From DASSKF01 sp035690725 (GTDB taxonomy: Bacteria > Actinomycetota > Actinomycetes > Actinomycetales > Dermatophilaceae), in the NCBI GenBank assembly GCA_035690725.1, contig DASSKF010000002.1, positions 1-37,340 of the forward strand: DNA of 37,340 nt, read 5' to 3'. The position numbers and the translations under genes are program-made. Under the pieces are notes generated by a model. It was not told the origin of the DNA. It worked only from the letters and a program-made list of their open reading frames with translations, and searched no databases. How positions within the stretch are numbered: the stretch's first letter is position 1; each line of letters starts with the position of its first letter. Shown piece after piece: positions 9,041 through 16,100 of this stretch.

Positions 9041-9682
9041 GTGCCTGAGAGCCCCGGACCCGGTCGCCCCCGTCGGCCCGCGCTGTTCACCCCCGACACG
9101 ATGGACCAGCACGCCGGTGCCCTCGACCCGGCTGAGGTGGCCGAGGCCGCCCACCAGACGGCGGCGGTCATCGTCGGCACCGGCCGCGCGGCCCGCGACC
9201 CCCAGGTCACCGCACGGCTCGTGGCCCTCGTCGAGGAGCTCGGGCTCGACACGCTCGCCGAGCTGTGGGCCGACCGTCCGGGACGCAGCCTGCCGGGCGC
9301 ACTCTGGCGGCTCTACGCCCTGCGCGAGTGGGTCCGGCGGGACCCGCACGAGGCGAGCCGGGACTATGCCGCGGGAATCTGCTTCGCGGACGTGCCGCAC
9401 GTCGTCGCCGGTGTCGCTGAGCCGCCCGGACCGGACGAGCTGCGCGACCTGACCGACGCGATCCTCACCGGCGTCTTCGAGGGGGACCTCGCGATCGCCC
9501 TGGAGCGGGCAGCCGCCTTCTGCCGGGTCGTCTCCGCCGGCCGCGCCTCGCTCGCCGACCAGCGGGACCTCGACGACCCGGCGGACGCGAGCCGCCGCAC
9601 TCGGCGTGCGGCCGCCCTGCTGGGCACCGGCGAGGACCTGGAACGGTGCGCGCGGCTGTGGCGCGCGGGCGACCTGACCTGA
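9041..9682 (+). CDS. Conserved actinobacterial protein of unknown function
   Basis: A 213-residue, mostly helical, soluble protein with no signal peptide or membrane segment. The N-terminal part contains VAEAAHQTAAVIVGTGRAA; the middle contains LPGALWRLYALREWVRRDPHEASRDYAAG, and the C-terminus is rich in Ala, Arg and Asp. I do not recognise a catalytic motif, and I will not assign a function. GTG 9041 is the likely start: GACGAT (9029-9034) lies 6 nt upstream as a weak -10, and no Shine-Dalgarno is visible. Codon use matches its neighbours, so it looks like a real core gene. Confidence 0.75.
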   Translation: MPESPGPGRPRRPALFTPDTMDQHAGALDPAEVAEAAHQTAAVIVGTGRAARDPQVTARLVALVEELGLDTLAELWADRPGRSLPGALWRLYALREWVRRDPHEASRDYAAGICFADVPHVVAGVAEPPGPDELRDLTDAILTGVFEGDLAIALERAAAFCRVVSAGRASLADQRDLDDPADASRRTRRAAALLGTGEDLERCARLWRAGDLT

Positions 9683-9926
9683 GCACACCGCATACCGTCC
9701 GTGTCGGTGGGCCCGGGAGGGACGTCGTCCACAGAAACGGCGGACTACGGGAACACACGCGCCCCCGGGGGAGTTAGAGTTTCCGTGCGCCGGGCCGCGG
9801 CAGCCCCGGGTCCCAAAATTCGCCGCTACGAGCGGCCGTGCGCCGTGAGGCGCTCCCGGCCCGGCGCAACACTCCCCACCGTCCCCCACCGTCCCGGGTG
9901 GACGACCGGGACCGCATCCACCCCGT

Positions 9927-9984
9927 CGGGAACCGGTTTCCCGCCGTTCGTCCCCAGTTCCCGTCGGTCAGCCGCCACTTCCCG
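9927..9984. promoter_or_regulatory. Candidate operator: CGGGAA/TTCCCG palindrome plus two phased half-sites
   Basis: A 17-bp near-palindrome (9927-9943) pairs CGGGAA with TTCCCG. Two further TTCCCG copies start at 9958 and 9979, so the three TTCCCG start points are 20 and 21 bp apart, about two helical turns each. The array ends 12 bp before the -10 hexamer TACATT of the gene at 10008. Such phasing would place bound proteins on one DNA face. The regulator is unknown. Confidence 0.4.
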
Positions 9985-9995
9985 GCCGCAGCGGC

Positions 9996-10001
9996 TACAT
10001 T
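9996..10001 (+). promoter_or_regulatory. -10 hexamer (TACATT) for a leaderless mRNA
   Basis: TACATT is separated by 6 nt from the ATG at 10008, placing the expected transcription start at the A of the ATG. No Shine-Dalgarno is present in these bases. Confidence 0.6.
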
Positions 10002-10007
10002 TGGCGC

Positions 10008-10268
10008 ATGACAGGCGAGGGCGCGGGCGGAGATCCCCTCACCGATTCCGCACTGCAGTCCGAGATCGAGCTGGTCGGCGACCTGGTGGCCGCGGCCAGC
10101 GAGAGCGAGGGACCGCTGTGCGAGGGGGAGATCGACCGGCTCCTCGGCGTGGAGTCGGCCGAGGAGGAGCCGACGGTCGCCGGTGACGACACCGCGGCCT
10201 CCGTGCCGGCACCGGGCGAGACCGGACGTGACCCCGCTCACGGGGAGTCGGCCCCCGGACCGGCCTGA
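10008..10268 (+). CDS. Small acidic protein, function unknown
   Basis: An 86-residue soluble, acidic protein. The first 55 residues form a helical unit with the pattern LQSEIELVGDLVAAASESEGPLCEGEIDRLLGV split over two helices; the rest is Pro/Ala/Glu-rich and probably disordered. Small actinobacterial proteins with this helical signature are familiar to me, but I know of no assigned function. The start is supported by TACATT exactly 6 nt upstream (leaderless). It stands alone between a long regulatory-looking intergenic region and the DUF47-pit operon. Confidence 0.65.
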   Translation: MTGEGAGGDPLTDSALQSEIELVGDLVAAASESEGPLCEGEIDRLLGVESAEEEPTVAGDDTAASVPAPGETGRDPAHGESAPGPA

Positions 10269-10403
10269 GCCACGCCACGGAGGAGTCAACACGCCGTGCC
10301 ACCTGCACCGATGCCGGTTCTGGTGCCGCCCCCGGCCCGCCGGCCGGGTGACCTCGGGCGACGGCATGCGGCGCCGGGTTGTGCCGGCCGACCTCGCTGC
10401 CCT

Positions 10404-10409
10404 TAGCAT
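10404..10409 (+). promoter_or_regulatory. Probable -10 hexamer (TAGCAT) of the DUF47-pit operon
   Basis: TAGCAT lies 36 bp before the GTG at 10446. A start site near 10416 gives a leader of about 30 nt with a CCGGAGA ribosome site at 10434-10440. A weak TTGTGC at 10379-10384 could be the -35 with a 19-bp spacer. I see no GTTCACC-type PHO box here, unlike pstS. Confidence 0.45.
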
Positions 10410-10445
10410 CGCTTACGGCCACCATCCCGATGACCGGAGATTCCC

Positions 10446-11066
10446 GTGGGTTTTCGCCTCACTCCGCAGGACAACAGCTTCTACGACATGTTCGCCGAGC
10501 AGGCCAAGCACCTGGTCGACGGCTCGCAGGAGCTGACGACGCTGCTCGGCGTGGAGATCGACGAGCGTGAGGCGTCCGCCAAGCGCATGCGGGACCACGA
10601 GCACGCCGCCGACGAGTCCACGCACGCGATCATGCGCAAGGTCAACAGCTCGTTCATCACGCCCTTCGACCGGGAGGACATCTACTCCCTCGCGTCGAAC
10701 CTCGACGACTGCATGGACCACATGGAGGCCGCGGTCGACCTGATCGTGCTCTACCAGATCGGCACCCTGCCCGACGCGATTGCGTCGCAGGTCGAGGTGC
10801 TGTGCCGGATGTCGGAGCTGACCGCCGAGGCGATGCCCCGCCTGCGGTCGATGCAGGACCTGTCCGAGTACTGGATCGAGATCAACCGCCTGGAGAACCA
10901 GGCGGACCAGATCTACCGGCGCCTGCTGGCCGAGATGTTCAACGACGGCTCGGACGCGATCTCGATCCTCAAGCTCAAGGAAGTGATCGACGAGCTGGAG
11001 TCGGCCGCCGATGCCTTCGAGACCGTGGCCAACACGGTCGAGAGCATCGCCGTCAAGGAGTCGTGA
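10446..11066 (+). CDS. PhoU-like DUF47 protein, partner of the Pit phosphate transporter
   Basis: A 206-residue all-helical cytoplasmic protein of the DUF47/TIGR00153 family, distant relatives of PhoU. Family signatures include HEHAADESTHAIMRKVNSSFITPFDREDIYSLASNLDDCMD early in the protein, here split over residues about 45-90, with acidic clusters (DHEHAADE, FDREDIY, DDCMD) suited to metal binding. It ends 8 bp before the pit start, the usual arrangement, and family members are thought to modulate PiT permeases. The start is GTG 10446 with GGAGA just upstream. A true phoU is not in the window. Confidence 0.9.
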   Translation: MGFRLTPQDNSFYDMFAEQAKHLVDGSQELTTLLGVEIDEREASAKRMRDHEHAADESTHAIMRKVNSSFITPFDREDIYSLASNLDDCMDHMEAAVDLIVLYQIGTLPDAIASQVEVLCRMSELTAEAMPRLRSMQDLSEYWIEINRLENQADQIYRRLLAEMFNDGSDAISILKLKEVIDELESAADAFETVANTVESIAVKES

Positions 11067-11073
11067 GCCGGCC

Positions 11074-12066
11074 GTGGAGTGGCTGCCGGTTGCCCTCGTC
11101 ATCGTCCTGGCGATGGGCTTCACCTACACCAACGGCTTCCACGACGCCGCGAACGCCATCGCCACGTCGGTGTCCACCCGGGCTCTCACGCCGCGGATCG
11201 CGCTCGCGATGGCCGCGCTGTGCAACCTCGCCGGTGCGTTCCTCGGTGAGGGCGTGGCCAAGACCGTGGGATCGGGGATCATCGACCCGCCCGGGGGCCG
11301 GCAGGGCCTGATCATCGTCGCGGCGTCGCTCATCGGCGCCATCGGCTGGAACCTGCTCACCTGGTGGTACGGCCTGCCCTCCTCCTCCTCGCACGCCCTG
11401 ATCGGCGGGATGGCCGGCGCCTCGATCGCGGCCGGGACGACCGTGCTGTGGTGGGGCATCGTCGACAGCATCATCATCCCGATGATCGTCTCGCCGATCG
11501 CGGGCGTGGTCCTCGGCTTCCTCGCCATGGCGGCCATCCTGTGGCTGTTCCGGCGCGCGAACCCGGGCCGGGTCTCCCGGGGGTTCCGGACGGCCCAGAC
11601 CATCTCCGCGGCGGCGATGGCGCTCGGCCACGGCCTGCAGGACGCCGCCAAGACCATGGGGATCGTGGTGCTGGCCCTCAGCGTCGGCGGCTACCACGAG
11701 GGCGCGACCATCCCGTGGTGGGTCAAGGTCACCTCGGCGCTGGTGATCTCGGCCGGCACCTACTCCGGCGGCTGGCGGATCATGCGCACCCTGGGCCGTC
11801 GGATCATCCACCTCACGCCCCCGCAGGGCTTCGCGGCCGAGACGACCGCCGCCGCGATCCTCTACATCGCCGGCATCGGGTTCCACGCGCCGATCTCGAC
11901 CACGCACACCATCACCTCGAGCATCATGGGCGTCGGCGCCACCAAGCGCCTGTCCGCCGTCCGCTGGGGCGTCGCGTGGAACATCATCGCCGCGTGGGTG
12001 GTGACCTTCCCGGGGGCCGGCATCGTCGCCGCGATCGGCTACCTGGTCCTCCACCTGGTCACCTGA
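11074..12066 (+). CDS. pit: PiT-family inorganic phosphate transporter
   Basis: A 330-residue inner-membrane, cation- or proton-coupled low-affinity phosphate permease, usually importing metal-phosphate. The PiT signature appears twice: GFTYTNGFHDAANAIATSVS near the N-terminus, and GHGLQDAAKTMGIVVL in the second half. About ten hydrophobic segments are visible. I chose GTG 11074 (VEWLPVALVIV), which opens directly into TM1 and follows AAGGAG at 11055-11060; an upstream extension would overlap the DUF47 gene. Co-transcription with the DUF47 gene is likely. The stop is 17 bp before a 76-bp repeat that separates it from a convergent gene. Confidence 0.93.
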   Translation: MEWLPVALVIVLAMGFTYTNGFHDAANAIATSVSTRALTPRIALAMAALCNLAGAFLGEGVAKTVGSGIIDPPGGRQGLIIVAASLIGAIGWNLLTWWYGLPSSSSHALIGGMAGASIAAGTTVLWWGIVDSIIIPMIVSPIAGVVLGFLAMAAILWLFRRANPGRVSRGFRTAQTISAAAMALGHGLQDAAKTMGIVVLALSVGGYHEGATIPWWVKVTSALVISAGTYSGGWRIMRTLGRRIIHLTPPQGFAAETTAAAILYIAGIGFHAPISTTHTITSSIMGVGATKRLSAVRWGVAWNIIAAWVVTFPGAGIVAAIGYLVLHLVT

Positions 12067-12083
12067 TACCGCGCTCTTCCGGG

Positions 12084-12159
12084 GTGTGCTCGTCTCGGCC
12101 TTCTTTGCTCGGTTCAGGCCGCTCCTGGACACTCCGAACGCGGCCCGAGACGAGCACAC
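12084..12159 (+). repeat. 76-bp palindromic 3'-end element, copy 2
   Basis: The best-preserved copy. The ends GTGTGCTCGTCTCGG and CCGAGACGAGCACAC form a perfect 15-bp inverted repeat, with GCCGC/GCGGC pairing inside. It lies between convergent genes: 17 bp after the pit stop and 4 bp after the stop of the minus-strand AbiEi-like gene, so it could end transcripts from both sides. The first 39 bases match copy 3 (read on the minus strand) at 36 positions. Confidence 0.85.
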
Positions 12160-12163
12160 GCGG

Positions 12164-13237
12164 CTAGCTGGCGCGCCGCCGAGCCGGTTCCAGCCACGGT
12201 GGTGACGGCAGGTATGTCGTGTGTCCGCGGAACCGGCTCCGGTCGCCTCGCGCTCGCGCGGCCTGGAGGCGGGCCAGCAGGTCCCGGGTGTGCCGGACCG
12301 CGTCGTTCGTCCCCCACCGCTCGATGCCGACCCCGAGGTCGCGCAGGGTGCGCTCCCGCCGGCTCTGCTGCTCCATCGATCGGGCCAGGCGACGGCGCAG
12401 CTCGTCGGCACCGGCGTCGAGATCGGGAGGCAGGCCGTCCTCGCCGAGGAAGTACTTCTCCCGCCCGTCCGCCTCGAGCACCAGCGCGCAGTCGTCGAAC
12501 CAGCCGTCGACCCGAGCGACCGGCTCGCCCTTGCCGTCCCGGATGACGACCTGCGGCTCGGGCATCGGCAGCCCCAGCAGGTGCAGGCGCACGAACGAGT
12601 GGCTCTCCAGCCAGGTCTCCCGGCGCGGGTCCACCAGCCGGGCCGCCAGGTGGCCGCGCTCGGCATACGGCCAGTCGGACTGGCGGTCGAGCGCCGCACT
12701 GACCGCCTCGTGGCTGGTCAGCTCCCGGCGCAGGGCCGCGTCCGCCAGGGCCACTCCGTCCGGGGTGTGCAGGTGGCGCAGGTTGTCCGCGACGGTGCGG
12801 GCGGCGGTGGTCATCCGCACCGGCTCCCGGTGACCGGCGACGCTGACGTGCCGCACCGTCCGCTCCCGGTCGCCCGTGCTGGCCACCTGCACGAGCAGCC
12901 GAGGGTAGTGGCGGGTGGACCGCGAGATGTCGGTGCAGGTGAGGGTGACGACCTCGTCGGGGTGGTCCAGTGGCAGCGGGAGGTCCAGCACGCAGGCGGC
13001 GCTGAGATGGCTTGCCAGCTCGTCGTCCCCACGCGTCCGCAGGGTGGCCAGGACCGCCAGGAGGTGCTGGTCGCGGGGCGACAGCTCGTCATACAGGGCG
13101 GTGCGGCAGTAGACGTCACGGCGCAGCGCGCGCCAGGCCTGCGTCCGCACCCTGTTCGCCACCTGGTGCCGGGTCATGCCCGCGGCGATCGCCTCGGTGC
13201 GGGAGAACAGCGGCGGGAGGTCCGGGTCGCGGGGCAT
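12164..13237 (-). CDS. AbiEi-antitoxin-domain-like protein with DUF559-like C-terminus (orphan)
   Basis: A 357-residue protein. The N-terminus (LFSRTEAIAAGMTRHQVANRV, WRALRRDVYC) is the helix-turn-helix of the AbiEi-type antitoxin domain, a DNA-binding module of type IV toxin-antitoxin systems. The C-terminal third (LGLPMPEPQVVI, VDGWFDDCALVLEADGREKY) resembles the DUF559/Vsr-like nuclease fold, with the D...E.D.....K arrangement seen in that group. Such fusions are numerous orphans in Actinobacteria. No AbiEii-like toxin gene is adjacent. I chose ATG 13237; TTG 13258 is an alternative. The gene is bracketed by inverted copies 2 and 3 of the 76-bp repeat. Function is unproven. Confidence 0.8.
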   Translation of the reverse strand: MPRDPDLPPLFSRTEAIAAGMTRHQVANRVRTQAWRALRRDVYCRTALYDELSPRDQHLLAVLATLRTRGDDELASHLSAACVLDLPLPLDHPDEVVTLTCTDISRSTRHYPRLLVQVASTGDRERTVRHVSVAGHREPVRMTTAARTVADNLRHLHTPDGVALADAALRRELTSHEAVSAALDRQSDWPYAERGHLAARLVDPRRETWLESHSFVRLHLLGLPMPEPQVVIRDGKGEPVARVDGWFDDCALVLEADGREKYFLGEDGLPPDLDAGADELRRRLARSMEQQSRRERTLRDLGVGIERWGTNDAVRHTRDLLARLQAARARGDRSRFRGHTTYLPSPPWLEPARRRAS

Positions 13238-13288
13238 GGGGACACCCTGTCCCGACAACGGTGCTGCCCGCTGCGGCTGTCCACAGAC

Positions 13289-13364
13289 GCGTGCTCGTCC
13301 CAGGCCGCCCCGCGCTCCCCTCGAGGCGGCCTGGCCCGAGCAAAGAAGGCTGAGACGAGCACAC
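13289..13364 (-). repeat. 76-bp palindromic 3'-end element, copy 3
   Basis: Read on the minus strand this copy begins with GTGTGCTCGTCTCAG and lies 14 bp after the pstB stop, in the direction of pst transcription. The outer arms GTGCTCGTC/GACGAGCAC pair. A strong inner stem, CCAGGCCGCC with GGCGGCCTGG (10 bp), replaces the inner stem of copy 2. It is inverted relative to copy 2, with the AbiEi-like gene between them. Confidence 0.8.
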
Positions 13365-13378
13365 CCGGGCGGGGCCGG

Positions 13379-14155
13379 TCAGCCGAAGCGGCCCGCGATG
13401 TAGTCCTGCGTCGCCTGCTGCTCCGGATCGTTGAAGATGCCTGCGGTCTCGCCGATCTCCACGAGCCGCCCGGGACCGCCGCGCCCGTCGACGTTGAAGA
13501 AGGCCGTCCGGTCCGAGACCCGTGCTGCCTGCTGCATGTTGTGGGTGACGATGACGATCGTGTAGCGGGCGCGCAGCTCGGCGATCAGCTCCTCGACGGC
13601 CAGCGTCGAGACGGGGTCCAGCGCGGAGCAGGGCTCGTCCATGAGCAGCACCTCCGGTTGCACGGCGATGGCGCGGGCGATGCACAGCCGCTGCTGCTGG
13701 CCACCGGAGAGCCCGCCGCCGGGCTCGCCGAGGCGGTCGCGTACCTCCCGCCAGAGGTTCGCCCCGCGCAGCGAGCTCTCCACGCGCTCGGCCAGCAGCT
13801 TCTTGTCGCGGATCCCGTTGAGCCGCAGGCCCGCAGCGACGTTGTCGAACACCGACATGGTCGGGAACGGGTTGGGTCGCTGGAACACCATCCCGACGAC
13901 ACGGCGCACCTGCACCGGGTCGACGCCCGGGTCGTAGAGGTCGTCCTCGTCGAGGCGTACCGACCCCTCGACCCGCCCGCCGGGCACCAGCTCGTGCATC
14001 CGGTTGAGGGTGCGCAGGAAGGTCGACTTGCCGCACCCGGAGGGCCCGATCAGGGCGGTCACCGAGCGCGGCGGCACCCGCATGGACACGTCCCGGACCG
14101 CGGTGAACGAGCCGTAGTGGATGGACAGGTCGTGGACGTCGATCTGCTTGGACAT
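13379..14155 (-). CDS. pstB: Phosphate ABC transporter ATP-binding protein PstB
   Basis: The 258-residue ATPase of the high-affinity phosphate importer. Walker A GPSGCGKST lies near residues 37-45, the ABC signature LSGGQQQR near 148, Walker B VLLMDEPCSALDP near 167, and the switch His in VTHNMQQ. These are the full PstB set; LLMDEPCSALDP is characteristic of PstB. ATG 14155 is the start that leaves a canonical N-terminus (MSKQIDVHDLSIHYG); an upstream extension would lie inside pstA. It is the last gene of pstSCAB, 26 bp after pstA, and its stop is followed by repeat copy 3. Confidence 0.97.
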   Translation of the reverse strand: MSKQIDVHDLSIHYGSFTAVRDVSMRVPPRSVTALIGPSGCGKSTFLRTLNRMHELVPGGRVEGSVRLDEDDLYDPGVDPVQVRRVVGMVFQRPNPFPTMSVFDNVAAGLRLNGIRDKKLLAERVESSLRGANLWREVRDRLGEPGGGLSGGQQQRLCIARAIAVQPEVLLMDEPCSALDPVSTLAVEELIAELRARYTIVIVTHNMQQAARVSDRTAFFNVDGRGGPGRLVEIGETAGIFNDPEQQATQDYIAGRFG

Positions 14156-14181
14156 CAGGGCATCCTGTGGGTCGGGCCGGG

Positions 14182-15156
14182 TCAGCGGCCGGTGTGCGGG
14201 GAGTAGCGGCGGCTGATCCAGCGCGCCAGCAGGTTGAGCAGCATCACGACGACGATGAGGACCAGGGCAGCCGCCCAGGCGCGGTCCAGGTAGGCGTCGA
14301 TCGGGATGCCGGGCGTCGCCCAGGAGTAGTAGGAGAAGACGGGCAGGGTCGCCATCCGCCCGGAGAACGGGTTGAGGTTGGTCCCGGTGGTCGTGCCCAC
14401 AGTGACGAGCAGCGGCGCGGTCTCGCCGATGATGCGCGCCACGGCGAGCGTGACGCCCGTCGCGATGCCGCCCGCGGCCGTGGGCAGCACCACCCTGGTG
14501 ATGGTCCGCCATGTCGGGACGCCGAGCGCCAGTGACGCCTCACGCAGCTCGTCCGGCACGAGCCGCAGCATCTCCTCCGCCGACCGCACCACGACGGGGA
14601 CCATGAGGACGCTGAGGGCGACCGCACCGATCACGCCGGCCCGGGCCCCCGGGCCCACGAACAGGACGAAGAGCGCGGAGGCGAACAGCCCCGCCACGAT
14701 GGACGGTATGCCGGTCATCACGTCGACCAGGAACCGCACCGTCCGTGCCAGGCGGCTGGAGCGGCCGTACTCGACGAGATAGACGGCCGTGAGGATCCCG
14801 ACGGGCACCGACGCGATCGTGGTGAGCGCCGTGATGACCAGTGTGCCGGCGATGGCGTGGTAGGCGCCCCCACCCGCGCCGACCACGCCCCGCATCGACC
14901 AGGTGAAGAACCGCGCGTCCATCCGCTCCACTCCCGCGCCGACCACGGTGACGAGCACCGAGACGAGGGGGACGAGGGCGAGCAGGAAGAAGCCGGTCAG
15001 CACGACCGTCGCGAGGCGGTCCTTGGCACGTCGCCGCAGCGAGGACCGCTCGGTCAGCCTGGCCCGGCCGACGACGCCGGAGCCCCACCGGCTCGGCTCG
15101 GCGGGCTCGACCTCCTGCTCGGGCGAGCGCGGGGGGAGGGTGGGCAGCAGGCTCAT
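14182..15156 (-). CDS. pstA: Phosphate ABC transporter permease PstA
   Basis: A 324-residue inner-membrane permease with six main hydrophobic segments. A cytoplasmic N-terminus of about 50 residues precedes TM1 (LTGFFLLALVPLVSVLVTVV). The ABC coupling loop is visible as ELREASLALGVPTWRTITRVVLPTA, here split across about residues 205-230. The ATG at 15156 overlaps the pstC stop (ATGA), indicating translational coupling. Together with PstC it forms the channel that passes phosphate from PstS. Confidence 0.95.
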   Translation of the reverse strand: MSLLPTLPPRSPEQEVEPAEPSRWGSGVVGRARLTERSSLRRRAKDRLATVVLTGFFLLALVPLVSVLVTVVGAGVERMDARFFTWSMRGVVGAGGGAYHAIAGTLVITALTTIASVPVGILTAVYLVEYGRSSRLARTVRFLVDVMTGIPSIVAGLFASALFVLFVGPGARAGVIGAVALSVLMVPVVVRSAEEMLRLVPDELREASLALGVPTWRTITRVVLPTAAGGIATGVTLAVARIIGETAPLLVTVGTTTGTNLNPFSGRMATLPVFSYYSWATPGIPIDAYLDRAWAAALVLIVVVMLLNLLARWISRRYSPHTGR

Positions 15157-16100
15157 CGGCGTCCTCCGGTGCCGCTTCGGGCGATCGCGCGGGCCGCGAC
15201 GCTCACCGCCATGGTGATGACGAACAGGACGAGCCCGGAGGCGATCAGGGTGCTGACGTCGAGCCCGCTGGACTCGGGGAACTGCAGGGCGATGTCGGCC
15301 GCGATGGTGCCCGAGCTCGCCGACCCGACGAGGTCGAGGGTGTAGCGGGCCGACGGCGACAGGATGATGGCCACCGCCATGGTCTCGCCGAGCGCGCGGC
15401 CCAGGCCGAGCATGGCACCGGAGACGATCCCGCCGCGGCCGAGCGGCAGCACGACCTGCCGCACCATCTCCCAGCGGGTGGCGCCGAGTGCCAACGAGGC
15501 CTCCTCGAGGGCGCGTGGCGTCTGCCCGAGGACCTCGCGGTTCACCGCGGTCATGATCGGCAGCACCATGATCGCGAGGACCACGCCGGCGACCAGCATC
15601 GTGCGGCCGGTCTGGCTCGCAGGCCCGGTGAAGAAGGGCAGGAAGCCGAGGTGCTCGGTGAGCCAGTGCCCCACCGGCACCGAGCGCGGCGCGAGCACCT
15701 GGATGCCCCAGAGACCGAAGACCAGGCTCGGTATGGCGGCCAGCAGGTCGATCGCGTAACCGAGCCCGCGTGCCAGGCGCCGGGGCGCGTAGTGGGTGGT
15801 GAACAGTGCCACCCCGATCGACAGCGGAGTCGCGACGGCCAGGGCGATCGCGGAGGCCAGTGCCGTGCCGAAGGCCAGCGGCCCGATGTAGTGCAGCAGC
15901 CCCTGCCCGCCCCGCACGTCCCCCGGTGCTGCGGTCAGGGCCGGCCACGCCTGCCACAGCAGGAATCCCGCCACTCCGGCGAGGACGAGCACGATCAGGG
16001 TCGCGGCCGATCGGCTGACCGCGGCGAAGACGCGGTCACCGCGGCGCCGGGGGGCGGCGGAGCGCCGCCGTGGTGCCGCGGTGTCGGTCGATGCGGTCAC
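15153..16100 (-). CDS. pstC: Phosphate ABC transporter permease PstC
   Basis: A 315-residue inner-membrane permease, partner of PstA. The first 35 residues are basic and Ser/Ala-rich, then TM1 (AATLIVLVLAGVAGFLLWQA). The coupling loop PRALEEASLALGATRWEMV and the downstream VVLPLGRGG are typical of PstC. The GTG start at 16100 overlaps the pstS stop (GTGA), and its own stop overlaps the pstA ATG, so pstS, pstC and pstA are tightly coupled. Confidence 0.95.
   Translation of the reverse strand: MTASTDTAAPRRRSAAPRRRGDRVFAAVSRSAATLIVLVLAGVAGFLLWQAWPALTAAPGDVRGGQGLLHYIGPLAFGTALASAIALAVATPLSIGVALFTTHYAPRRLARGLGYAIDLLAAIPSLVFGLWGIQVLAPRSVPVGHWLTEHLGFLPFFTGPASQTGRTMLVAGVVLAIMVLPIMTAVNREVLGQTPRALEEASLALGATRWEMVRQVVLPLGRGGIVSGAMLGLGRALGETMAVAIILSPSARYTLDLVGSASSGTIAADIALQFPESSGLDVSTLIASGLVLFVITMAVSVAARAIARSGTGGRR

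Larger units (their letters stand above)
9683..10007. other. 325-bp gene-free region with operator-like sites
   Basis: I see no credible gene here; open frames on both strands lack coding character and conserved motifs. The region holds a CCCCCGGGGG palindrome followed by TAGAGT (9775-9780), a possible -10 with no supported gene behind it. It also has a direct repeat of CCACCGTCCC and, near the right end, a palindrome with phased half-sites listed separately. It is the longest intergenic stretch in the window and probably serves the leaderless gene at 10008. Confidence 0.5.

Noticed and set aside
9701..10186. Plus-strand open frame across the 325-bp intergenic region
   Set aside because: Composition is what any open frame in GC-rich DNA gives; it overlaps the better-supported gene at 10008 and shows no conserved motif.
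10296..10406. A 36-codon frame with GGAGGAG (10279-10285) upstream of GTG 10296
   Set aside because: The peptide is Pro/Arg-rich with no recognisable fold, spacing from the ribosome site is long (10 nt), and the frame ends inside the TAGCAT promoter of the next operon. Not enough support for a gene.
12164..13237. A complete type IV toxin-antitoxin pair
   Set aside because: No adjacent AbiEii-like nucleotidyltransferase toxin exists; the neighbours are pit and pstB. Only the AbiEi-like domain is present.
12221..14206. Long plus-strand open frames opposite the AbiEi-like gene, pstB and other minus-strand genes
   Set aside because: These are antisense shadows caused by high GC; the true genes on the other strand have complete family motifs.
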